Shown piece by piece: positions 1 through 5,775 of a stretch of DNA of 12,527 nucleotides. Made by a program: the position numbers and the translations under genes. Source of the stretch: a bacterium (GTDB lineage: Bacteria; JAMCPX01); assembly GCA_021800575.1 (NCBI GenBank), contig JAJYYW010000006.1:1-12527 (forward strand), in the 5' to 3' direction. The stretch's first letter is position 1. Each line of letters opens with the position of its first letter. Below the pieces are notes generated by a model. The model was not told the origin of the DNA. It did no database searches and saw only the letters and a program-made list of their open reading frames with translations.

Positions 1-57
1 GCCGGCACATCGGAGATCATGAAGGAAATCATCGCAAAGCGGATGGGACTGTATTGA
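1..57 (+). CDS. Acyl-CoA dehydrogenase, C-terminal end only (partial)
   Basis: Reading frame 1 is open from the window edge to a TGA at 55-57 and gives AGTSEIMKEIIAKRMGLY. The motif (G)GTSEIMKEIIA-R-GL is the conserved last helix of FAD-dependent acyl-CoA dehydrogenases, where the glycine/threonine segment lies near the flavin and the gene normally ends a few residues later. Only 18 residues are visible, so substrate class (short, medium or branched chain, or benzylsuccinyl/glutaryl type) cannot be judged. It lies on the same strand as the downstream methyltransferase, 57 bp away, with a strong hairpin between them. The family call rests only on this short motif, but the motif is distinctive. 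Confidence 0.72.
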   Translation, partial: AGTSEIMKEIIAKRMGLY

Positions 58-67
58 AACAATCACG

Positions 68-98
68 GGCAGGTCAATCCTTCCGGGATCGACCCGCC
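68..98 (+). terminator. Strong hairpin between acyl-CoA dehydrogenase and ubiE, possible terminator
   Basis: The arms GGC-a-GGTC-a-ATCC (68-80) and GGAT-c-GACC-c-GCC (86-98) pair at 11 of 13 positions around the 5-nt loop TTCCG. The two mismatches are A opposite C. The sequence that follows (TTCTATTC) is only mildly T-rich, so this is not a textbook intrinsic terminator. It starts 10 nt after the dehydrogenase stop and ends 16 nt before the ubiE ATG. It could instead attenuate or stabilise the ubiE message. Confidence 0.4.
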
Positions 99-114
99 TT
101 CTATTCGACACGCG

Positions 115-789
115 ATGAAGCCCACGGAACATGACATAGCAGGGATGTTCGATGTAATATCCGGCCGGTACGACCTGCTCAATCATATCCTGTCCGGATA
201 CACGGACGTGCGCTGGAGAAAACTGGTCGCGCGGCTAAGTCTTGACCGGCCTGTGAAGAACATCCTCGACGTATCCACCGGAACCGGAGACCTCGCCATT
301 GCATTCCGGCGTGCATCCGGCACTGCCCGGACCTACGGCCTTGACATAAGCATGGAGATGCTGAAGATCGCCGGTCGTAAATCCGGTGAACTTATTCGTA
401 TCAACGGATCAGCTCTGTCCCTCCCCTTCAAAGACAATACCTTCGACCTGGTCAGCTGTGCGTTCGGCATCCGCAATATCTATCCCCGGGAGCGCGGCCT
501 GCAGGAATTCTACCGGGTGACCAGGCCGGGCGGGCGGATCGTGATACTCGAGTTTTCCATGCCCCGGGGCGTGTTCGGCACGATCTATAAGGTCTACTTC
601 GACAGGATACTGCCCCTGCTGGGCAACCTGCTCTCGGGAACAACGGCATACTCGTACCTCCAAAGCTCTGTCGAGGCTTTCCCGGATCCGCAGACATTCA
701 GCGGCATGCTCACGTCCGCGGGATTTCAGAACATCAGGATAACCAGCCTGACCCGCGGCATTGCAACGATCTACCTCTGCGAAAAATAA
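115..789 (+). CDS. ubiE: Demethylmenaquinone / 2-methoxy-6-polyprenyl-benzoquinol methyltransferase (UbiE/MenG family)
   Basis: This is a class I SAM-dependent C-methyltransferase of 224 aa, slightly shorter than the usual 230-250. It methylates the quinone ring in menaquinone (and in some bacteria ubiquinone) synthesis and acts at the inner face of the membrane. Visible family marks are the N-terminal YDLLNHILS (19-27), the SAM-binding loop LDVSTGTGDLA (51-61), the acidic LDIS, the ALSLPFKDNTFD segment, FGIRN, RPGGRIVILEFS and the YSYLQSSVEAFPDP region. The ATG at 115 gives the normal family N-terminus and no better upstream start exists in frame. I see no good Shine-Dalgarno sequence. Whether the product is menaquinone or ubiquinone cannot be told from sequence alone; menaquinone is my guess. 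The gene converges on the GT2 gene at 823. Confidence 0.93.
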   Translation: MKPTEHDIAGMFDVISGRYDLLNHILSGYTDVRWRKLVARLSLDRPVKNILDVSTGTGDLAIAFRRASGTARTYGLDISMEMLKIAGRKSGELIRINGSALSLPFKDNTFDLVSCAFGIRNIYPRERGLQEFYRVTRPGGRIVILEFSMPRGVFGTIYKVYFDRILPLLGNLLSGTTAYSYLQSSVEAFPDPQTFSGMLTSAGFQNIRITSLTRGIATIYLCEK

Positions 790-827
790 ACGGGTTTTCT
801 CGGATGACCGGCGGTTACCGGTTTATT
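785..827. terminator. Possible bidirectional terminator between convergent ubiE and GT2 genes
   Basis: The arms AATAAAC (785-791) and GTTTATT (821-827) pair perfectly. After one mismatch, GGT (793-795) pairs with ACC (817-819). A smaller ACCGG/CCGGT hairpin lies inside the loop. The stem spans the 33-bp gap between two converging genes and includes both stop codons, which suits a shared terminator. The long loop and modest pairing keep confidence low. Confidence 0.33.
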
Positions 828-1782
828 CCTTTTCCCGCAAGACTTCCCGCATGAGTTTATACTGCCTGATATGGCTGTGTACAGAGGCGTATCGGCCGTG
901 CTTATTCCTGCCTGATCGCGTATGAAAAACTATTTTGGATCCGGCACTGACAGCCTGCCTGATGTGGGTGAATGTCTCGATGGAATACCGGATGTACCAG
1001 GAACGGGGAAAGTGCTTCCTGAGCAGCCGTTTCAGGGACCGTGCGCCAGTCCTGAGGATAAAATCCGGGGGAACCTGTTTTGTGGAATGCCCGCCGTAAT
1101 GGACGATACGCGCCCGGGACAAGATCCGGACCTGGTATCCCTTCTTCCGTAATCTCCTGCACACATCGAATTCCTCTCCGTACATAAAGATGTCTCCATC
1201 GAACCCGTTGATGGCTTCGTAGGCCTCCCTCCGGAACATCATAGCGCAGCCGATGATGCATCCTGTGACGAATGTCTCCCGGCGTGCAATGCTCCGGTTG
1301 TACCTGAACTTTTTCCAGGTCATGCTCAAACGCGCTGCAGGTGCCACGAGCAGGTCCGTGATCTGAAGAAACAAATGACTGTACACAGGGGGATAGAATA
1401 GGCTGGTCTTGTTTTCCTGATCGACAACGACAGGACCGAGCAGGCCCGTCTCGCCGTGCGCCATCAGGTACCTGCACATGGACTCGATGCCGTAATCGAT
1501 CTCGGTGTCGGGGTTGAGAAAGAAAAGGATGTTTCCCCGGGCATGTTCAGCACCGATATTATTTGCCTGTCCAAACCCGAGATTCTGCTTGTTCTCCACG
1601 ATGTGGACCCCGGGGAATTTTTCTCTGAGTGCCTCGACACTGCCGTCCGAAGAATTGTTGTCACACACGATGATCTCGTACGAGACACCTGCTATCCTGT
1701 CACGGACTGATCGGATGCACTGCAAGCAGTCATCCTTTGTATTGTAATTCACGATAATAATGGAAAGCTGCGGATCCGTCAT
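823..1782 (-). CDS. Family 2 glycosyltransferase (rhamnosyltransferase-like)
   Basis: The 319-aa protein is a GT-A fold inverting glycosyltransferase that transfers a sugar from a nucleotide donor at the cytoplasmic side of the membrane. The start LSIIIVNYNT (6-15), the CDNNSSDGS block (40-48), NLGFGQANN (67-75) and the metal-binding FLNPDTE (88-94, the DXD equivalent) are typical of WbbL/rhamnosyltransferase-type GT2 proteins. Later come GCAMMFRREAYE and the GEEFDVCRRLRKKGY acceptor/catalytic-base segment near residue 210. The C-terminal 60 residues are basic and may contact the membrane. The ATG is preceded on the minus strand by AAAAAAGG a few bases upstream. It is transcribed away from the other two glycosyltransferases from its own promoter. 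The sugar and acceptor are unknown. Confidence 0.88.
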   Translation of the reverse strand: MTDPQLSIIIVNYNTKDDCLQCIRSVRDRIAGVSYEIIVCDNNSSDGSVEALREKFPGVHIVENKQNLGFGQANNIGAEHARGNILFFLNPDTEIDYGIESMCRYLMAHGETGLLGPVVVDQENKTSLFYPPVYSHLFLQITDLLVAPAARLSMTWKKFRYNRSIARRETFVTGCIIGCAMMFRREAYEAINGFDGDIFMYGEEFDVCRRLRKKGYQVRILSRARIVHYGGHSTKQVPPDFILRTGARSLKRLLRKHFPRSWYIRYSIETFTHIRQAVSAGSKIVFHTRSGRNKHGRYASVHSHIRQYKLMREVLREKE

Positions 1783-1813
1783 GTACCTTTTTTCGATTCG
1801 TGTGTTTCACACT

Positions 1814-1842
1814 CGTATACTCTACTCCGGTGGGGTTGTAAA
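1814..1842 (-). promoter_or_regulatory. Sigma70-type promoter for the minus-strand GT2 gene
   Basis: Read on the minus strand, TTTACA (complement of 1837-1842) and TATACG (complement of 1814-1819) are separated by exactly 17 bp. They match the consensus at 5/6 and 4/6. The predicted transcript would begin near 1807, leaving a leader of about 25 nt with an AAGG ribosome site before the ATG at 1782. A small GTGTG-TTT-CACAC inverted repeat (1800-1812) sits at the predicted start of transcription. Confidence 0.45.
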
Positions 1843-1868
1843 GAACGATTGAGCACGCACCGTGCAGC

Positions 1869-1897
1869 TTGACCGGATTGCCACGGTAGGATAATTG
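1869..1897 (+). promoter_or_regulatory. Possible promoter for the GT2-GT4 operon
   Basis: TTGACC (1869-1874) is followed by TAATTG (1892-1897) at 17-bp spacing, or by the better-looking GATAAT (1890-1895) at 15 bp. It lies in the 143-bp divergent gap, 29 bp upstream of the ATG at 1926. The only ribosome-site candidate is a weak ACGGAA just before the start codon. Confidence 0.38.
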
Positions 1898-1925
1898 ATA
1901 GGTATGATGCCCGTACGGAATAATC

Positions 1926-2855
1926 ATGGTGAGTGAGATAAGCGTTGTGATACCGACCTACAACCGCTCTGCTCTGCTCGAGCGGGCCGTGGAGAGCGTC
2001 CGTGCGCAGAGCTTCAGGAACTTCGAGATCATCGTTGTGGACGATGCATCGACGGACAATACCCCCGGCTTGATCCGATCCAGGTTCGCTGCTGACAGAG
2101 AAAACGGGACGCTCCGCTACCTTCGTGCAGCACAGAACCAGGGCAGATCAGCATGCCGGAACGACGGCATTCGCAGTGCACGGGCAGGGCTTATCGCATT
2201 TCTCGACGACGACGACGAGTGGCTGCCCGAACACCTTGCCAATCTGTACCATTTCCTGCGTAGCCATCCCGATACCGGCATCGCCTTTTCAAACTGGGAA
2301 ACCGTCGATGACCGCTCGCATGAAACAAGATCCGGTATCACCAACGCTGTGACAGGCGCCGGTGATGCTTATCTGGCCCTGATGCTTCGTGCACGCATAG
2401 GGTATCCGTCAACTGCTCTTGTACAAACAGTCCTTTTGCAAAGGATAGGCGGCTTTGATGTGCACCTCCCCCTCCGCGAAGACTGGGAGCTCTTCTCGAA
2501 ATGCGCGCTGATCGGCGGTGCGGGATTCTCCGATAAACCGACGGTATACATCTTCGTGCATGCCGGAAGTTATTCAAGAAACAAGGACCAATGGGTCAAT
2601 GCCACAGAGGCGGCATGGAACAGCATAACGTCGTTCGCCCGGGACAACAGGGTGCATCTCGGCAGGCGCCTCGTTGCCGAACGCGCCCTGCGGCTTTCGC
2701 GGGCATTCATATCCATAGGGGATTTTGCAAAGGCAGGCAGATACCTGAAAACGGCGGTCAGGTACAATCCCTTATCTGCGCTCTCTTCCATTGCCCTCGA
2801 AAACGTGTTTAAACTGCTTATCGGGAAGAGGCTGTACAGGTGGTTTAAAAAATGA
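1926..2855 (+). CDS. Family 2 glycosyltransferase
   Basis: The 309-aa GT-A protein begins with ISVVIPTYNRS (5-15), followed by IIVVDDASTDNT (35-46), GRSACRNDGI (73-82) and a very acidic metal site FLDDDDEWLPEH (92-103, the DXD motif). The segment RIGGFDVHLPLREDWEL supplies the usual acceptor-binding ED motif of family GT2. The C-terminal part, from about residue 215, is basic, with an ALRLSRAFISIGDFAKAGRYLK-type helical stretch that resembles the TPR-like tails of some cell-wall or LPS glycosyltransferases. The stop overlaps the next gene's start as ATGA, so the pair is translationally coupled. Its likely role is extension of a surface polysaccharide or LPS core; the sugar is not predictable. 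Confidence 0.88.
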   Translation: MVSEISVVIPTYNRSALLERAVESVRAQSFRNFEIIVVDDASTDNTPGLIRSRFAADRENGTLRYLRAAQNQGRSACRNDGIRSARAGLIAFLDDDDEWLPEHLANLYHFLRSHPDTGIAFSNWETVDDRSHETRSGITNAVTGAGDAYLALMLRARIGYPSTALVQTVLLQRIGGFDVHLPLREDWELFSKCALIGGAGFSDKPTVYIFVHAGSYSRNKDQWVNATEAAWNSITSFARDNRVHLGRRLVAERALRLSRAFISIGDFAKAGRYLKTAVRYNPLSALSSIALENVFKLLIGKRLYRWFKK

Positions 2856-3823
2856 AGATTGCACATTTTTCCAACGAGGTCCTCCCGGTCAGCTATTACG
2901 GCGGCGTCGAACGTGTCGTCATGTGGCTGCTGGAGGCGCTCCAGAAACTGGGGCACACGAATTACCTGCTTGCCCCTGCCGGGACAAGCTGTCCTTACGC
3001 AGATGTCATTGCTATCGAAAAGGTCAAAAAGATCGAGGCAGCGTCCCCGGTATTGGATGGCAAGATACCCCCGGACACCGATGTTCTTCATTACCACTAC
3101 GGTTATTCCTACCGCGATTACCGGCTGCCGACCCTGAAAACGATCCACGGCTATGCCTGGCTCGACAAGCAGCTCGGCAGCGACTTTAATTTTCTCAGCG
3201 ATGCACACCGAAGGGCGTACAAAAGGCCGGACCTGCCGTTTGTGCACAACGGCCTCAAACCCGAGGAGTACCTCTTCAGCGAAACCAAGGAAGACTTTCT
3301 CCTGTTTCTTTCGCGGGCGGACTGGAAGGTCAAGGGGCTGCAGGTCGCTGTCGAGGTCGCCCGGCGGTCAGGCATGAAGCTTGTCATTGCCGGCAATGCA
3401 CACAAGAAGTTTGTCGAGGGATACGCAGGGTTCGGCTACCTGAAGCGGCACTTCGGCAAAAACTGTCTGTACGTGGGCGAAGTCGGCGGCGAGATAAAAG
3501 CAGCCTACCTTGCCAAGGCAAAGGCCCTGATCTTCCCCACACAGTGGGAGGAGCCATTCGGCCTGGTGGCAATCGAAGCGATGGTGAGCGGCACCCCGGT
3601 CATCACCACCCGTCACGGTGCAATGCCGGAGATAGTCGTCGACAAAAAAACAGGTTTTCTGTGCACAACCGTGGATGACATGGTTGCGGGTGTGCGGCGT
3701 CTGCGCGATATCAGCCCGCACGACTGCAGGAGCCATGTGCTCGAACGTTTTCATTACCTGCGCATGGCAGAGGATTACGTTGATCTTTATACCAGACTCA
3801 TGAATGCAAAGACGAAGGATTAA
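2852..3823 (+). CDS. Family 4 glycosyltransferase (GT-B fold)
   Basis: The 323-aa retaining glycosyltransferase has a Rossmann-type N-terminus, MKIAHFSNEVLPVSYYGGVERV, whose glycine/glutamate pattern is typical of GT4 proteins. The C-terminal domain holds LLFLSRADWKVKGLQVAVEVA, KLVIAGNA and the donor-binding E-x7-E motif EPFGLVAIEA (E234 and E242), then GTPVITTRHGAMPEIV and TGFL. It is shorter than the usual 360-400 aa, with compact linkers in the N-terminal half, but no motif is missing. AGGTGG lies about 8 nt upstream of the start. Coupled to the preceding GT2 gene, it probably acts on the same glycan. A decayed ispG copy begins 10 bp after its stop. Confidence 0.9.
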   Translation: MKIAHFSNEVLPVSYYGGVERVVMWLLEALQKLGHTNYLLAPAGTSCPYADVIAIEKVKKIEAASPVLDGKIPPDTDVLHYHYGYSYRDYRLPTLKTIHGYAWLDKQLGSDFNFLSDAHRRAYKRPDLPFVHNGLKPEEYLFSETKEDFLLFLSRADWKVKGLQVAVEVARRSGMKLVIAGNAHKKFVEGYAGFGYLKRHFGKNCLYVGEVGGEIKAAYLAKAKALIFPTQWEEPFGLVAIEAMVSGTPVITTRHGAMPEIVVDKKTGFLCTTVDDMVAGVRRLRDISPHDCRSHVLERFHYLRMAEDYVDLYTRLMNAKTKD

Positions 3824-3833
3824 AACACATACC

Positions 3834-4426
3834 ATGAAGAGAAACATAACAAAGGTTATTACTATCGGCGGCGGCAACCCGGTCGTTGTCCAGAGTATGA
3901 CCAATACCCGGACCGCGGACATTAAAGCGACGATCAGGCACGTCAATCAGCTTGCGGACGCCGGTGCGAAAATCGTGCGCTGTGCAGTGCCGGACCAGGC
4001 ATCAGCCCTCGCGCTGAAGGCCATCCGGCAGGCCATCCACGTTCCGCTGATTTGCAGACATCCATTTTGACTACCGTCTTGCCCTTGCATCCATCAAGAG
4101 CGGCATTGACGGTCTGCGGATCAATCCCGGCAACATCGCGAGCAAAGAGCGTATCGATGCGGTCGCTCGGGCTTGCGCATCATGGCGTCGGGATCATCTC
4201 TTGTCCCACCTGCGCACGGGCTGAATACGACGTTATCGGGCTCGTTAATTCTCTGGAAAGAAAATTGATCAACATCAGGGAGCCTCTGCCGATCGCGGTC
4301 ATGGGCTGCGTTGTCAACGGTCCGGACGAGGCGAAAGAGGCGGACATCGGCATTGCGTGCGGAAAAGGCAGCGGCATTTTATTGAAGAACCACGCTGAAA
4401 ACAGCGTGGTTCTTCGTCGGTATTGA
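3834..4426 (+). pseudogene. ispG: Decayed second copy of ispG
   Basis: Translation in three successive frames follows IspG, using the intact copy at 5776-6849 as reference. Codons from ATG 3834 match to about 4052. One extra T (TGATTTGCAG here, TGATTGCAG in the intact gene) then shifts the frame. [11 protein letters not shown]...RIDAVARA continues to about 4165, where about 410 bp are missing (roughly residues 116-253 of the intact protein). A third frame resumes at [16 protein letters not shown] and runs through the Cys/Glu ligand region to KGSGILLKNH. The intact copy's VKIGG (residues 15-19) is also lost, and the usual GPGEA is GPDEA. Homology stops near 4384-4391, where a hairpin begins; the frame then ends at TGA 4424-4426. 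No functional IspG can be made. Its position, 10 bp behind the GT4 gene, may be the older operon site. Confidence 0.93.
4384..4415. repeat. Perfect 14-bp inverted repeat (hairpin) with AAAA loop
   Basis: GAAGAACCACGCTG (4384-4397) and CAGCGTGGTTCTTC (4402-4415) are exact reverse complements around AAAA. There is no T-tract on either side, so it is not a classical intrinsic terminator. It begins exactly where similarity of the ispG pseudogene to the intact ispG breaks off and where the A+T-rich segment begins. It could be the end of an inserted segment, a small palindromic repeat element, or a transcription barrier protecting the next gene. I found no second copy by eye in the window. Confidence 0.75.
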
Positions 4427-4460
4427 ACATGTTAATTGTATCGTTCGCCTTCAATATATC

Positions 4461-4489
4461 TTGACATATTGTCATTTTGCCATTATAGT
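4461..4489 (+). promoter_or_regulatory. Near-consensus sigma70 promoter for the ATPase gene
   Basis: TTGACA (4461-4466, 6/6) and TATAGT (4484-4489, 5/6) are spaced by exactly 17 bp. The predicted transcription start, about 4495-4498, falls almost on the ATG at 4500, so the message would be leaderless or nearly so. No Shine-Dalgarno sequence lies before that ATG, which agrees. The TTG of the -35 box also opens a 13-codon in-frame extension that should not be taken as the protein start. Confidence 0.62.
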
Positions 4490-4499
4490 GTATTTTATT

Positions 4500-5717
4500 A
4501 TGACAGACTATTTTCCTCGGGATATTGCACCGGCAATACATCACGCTCTCGATGTAATGCCGGTGGTTGTTATAACGGGTATGCGGCAAGCGGGTAAAAG
4601 CACCTTTCTTCAAAATCAACCCGAACTTAAAAAAAGGCGCTATGTATCGTTTGATGACTTTGCACAGCTTACGTCCGCACGGGAAGACCCGGATGGATTT
4701 GTGAACACGGATGAACCTATTACCATTGATGAAGCCCAAAAATGTCCAGAACTATTGACTGCAATTAAAAGAAAAGTTGATAAAAGAAGGCTGCCGGGGC
4801 AGTTTCTCCTTTCCGGTTCAGCCAGTTTTGCAATGTTAAAAAAGATTTCAGAAAGTCTTGCAGGAAGATCGGTATACTTCAATCTTCATCCGTTTACGAA
4901 ACGTGAGATTACGAAATTAACAACAAAACAGCCGTTCTTACAAAATTTTTTTGAGTCACAGAAAGTTGATGGATCTCAACAAGCTTCACCTGTTACAGAG
5001 AAAGAGGTGCTCCACGGGGGTATGCCTTCGGTCTGCCTGAGAGAGATAAAGGATACTATGCTGTGGTTTAAAGGATACGAACAAACCTATCTTGAAAGGG
5101 ATGTTCGCGAGTTGAGCCAAGTTGCAAATATTATCTCATTTCGACAGCTTATGCATCTCGCAGCACTAAGAACCGGTCAACTGCTGAGTCCGAGCCAGAT
5201 TGGCAGAGATGCAAAATTAAATTCGGCAACAACATCACGCTATCTTTCACTCCTCGAAGCATCTTTTATTATAAATCGTATAGGTCCTTATCTTAATAAT
5301 CGTTCAAGCCGGCTTATCAAATCTCCAAAGCTTTACTTAAGCGACTCCGGACTGGCGTGTTTTCTTGCCGGTATCGATACACTGGAGGATGAAGTACTCA
5401 AGGGTGCAATGTTCGAAACATATATTGCTCAGAATCTTATGGGAATGGTAGATGCCCGCTGGCAGAGAGCGAAGCTTCACTTCTGGAATATACAGGGCAG
5501 GTATGAAGTTGACTTTATCATAGAAGCCGGCAGAAGATGCCTTGCAATAGAAACAAAGGCATCAGCCCGGTGGGACGACAAAGATCTTTCTGGACTTAAA
5601 ACGTTCCTCTCCACAACTTCAAATTGCATTGGAGGTATACTCGCATACAACGGAACAGATGCAGTAAAACTGGGCGATAGGCTGTGGGCGCTTCCTTTAA
5701 GCATGCTCTTGGAGTAA
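4500..5717 (+). CDS. AAA-family ATPase with DUF4143 domain
   Basis: The 405-aa protein starts YFPRDIAPAIHHALDVMPVVVITG, the usual beginning of this family. Walker A is GMRQAGKST (27-35), Walker B is ITIDEAQ with D77 and E78, and a sensor-like FLLSGSASFAML follows, then LAGRS and the LHPFTKREI segment. The C-terminal DUF4143 part has YLERDV, a helix-turn-helix-like QIGRDAKLNSATTSRYLSLL, YLSDSGLACFLAG, the MFETYIAQNL helix and a PD-(D/E)XK-like pattern (D338, E351-T-K353). These ATPases are widespread, often scattered by horizontal transfer, and have no settled role; DNA processing or defence has been proposed. Sampled lines are about 35-48% G+C against 55-58% nearby, which suggests transfer. 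A start at TTG 4461 would give 418 aa but lies in the promoter. Confidence 0.9.
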   Translation: MTDYFPRDIAPAIHHALDVMPVVVITGMRQAGKSTFLQNQPELKKRRYVSFDDFAQLTSAREDPDGFVNTDEPITIDEAQKCPELLTAIKRKVDKRRLPGQFLLSGSASFAMLKKISESLAGRSVYFNLHPFTKREITKLTTKQPFLQNFFESQKVDGSQQASPVTEKEVLHGGMPSVCLREIKDTMLWFKGYEQTYLERDVRELSQVANIISFRQLMHLAALRTGQLLSPSQIGRDAKLNSATTSRYLSLLEASFIINRIGPYLNNRSSRLIKSPKLYLSDSGLACFLAGIDTLEDEVLKGAMFETYIAQNLMGMVDARWQRAKLHFWNIQGRYEVDFIIEAGRRCLAIETKASARWDDKDLSGLKTFLSTTSNCIGGILAYNGTDAVKLGDRLWALPLSMLLE

Positions 5718-5760
5718 TACGGGCACAAACACAGGACAGGAATAAAATATCATTCGTTCT

Positions 5761-5769
5761 TATTATAGA
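5761..5769 (+). promoter_or_regulatory. Possible -10 region just before the ispG start
   Basis: TATTATAGA offers two overlapping -10 candidates, TATTAT (5761-5766) and TATAGA (5764-5769), only 6-9 bp before the GTG at 5776. No convincing -35 box is found at the right distance. If used, it would give a nearly leaderless ispG message; otherwise ispG depends on read-through from the ATPase promoter. Confidence 0.22.
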
Positions 5770-5775
5770 ATAACT

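Noticed and set aside
1730..1927. Small minus-strand frame (65 aa) across the divergent gap
   Set aside because: It overlaps the promoter region and the start of the GT2 gene in another frame, with no ribosome site or motif. It is better explained as chance.
2570..3247. Antisense open frame (225 aa) opposite GT2/GT4
   Set aside because: It is a shadow of two well-supported, translationally coupled glycosyltransferases.
4384..4415. Hairpin read as a standard rho-independent terminator
   Set aside because: No run of T follows the stem on either strand. It is kept as an unexplained inverted repeat.
3834..4426. A functional split or programmed-frameshift ispG
   Set aside because: About 138 residues of the barrel are missing as well as the frame being broken, and an intact copy lies nearby, so decay is the simple explanation.
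4461..4499. TTG at 4461 as the ATPase start
   Set aside because: It is the -35 hexamer of a near-consensus promoter, and the extra 13 residues do not belong to the family N-terminus.
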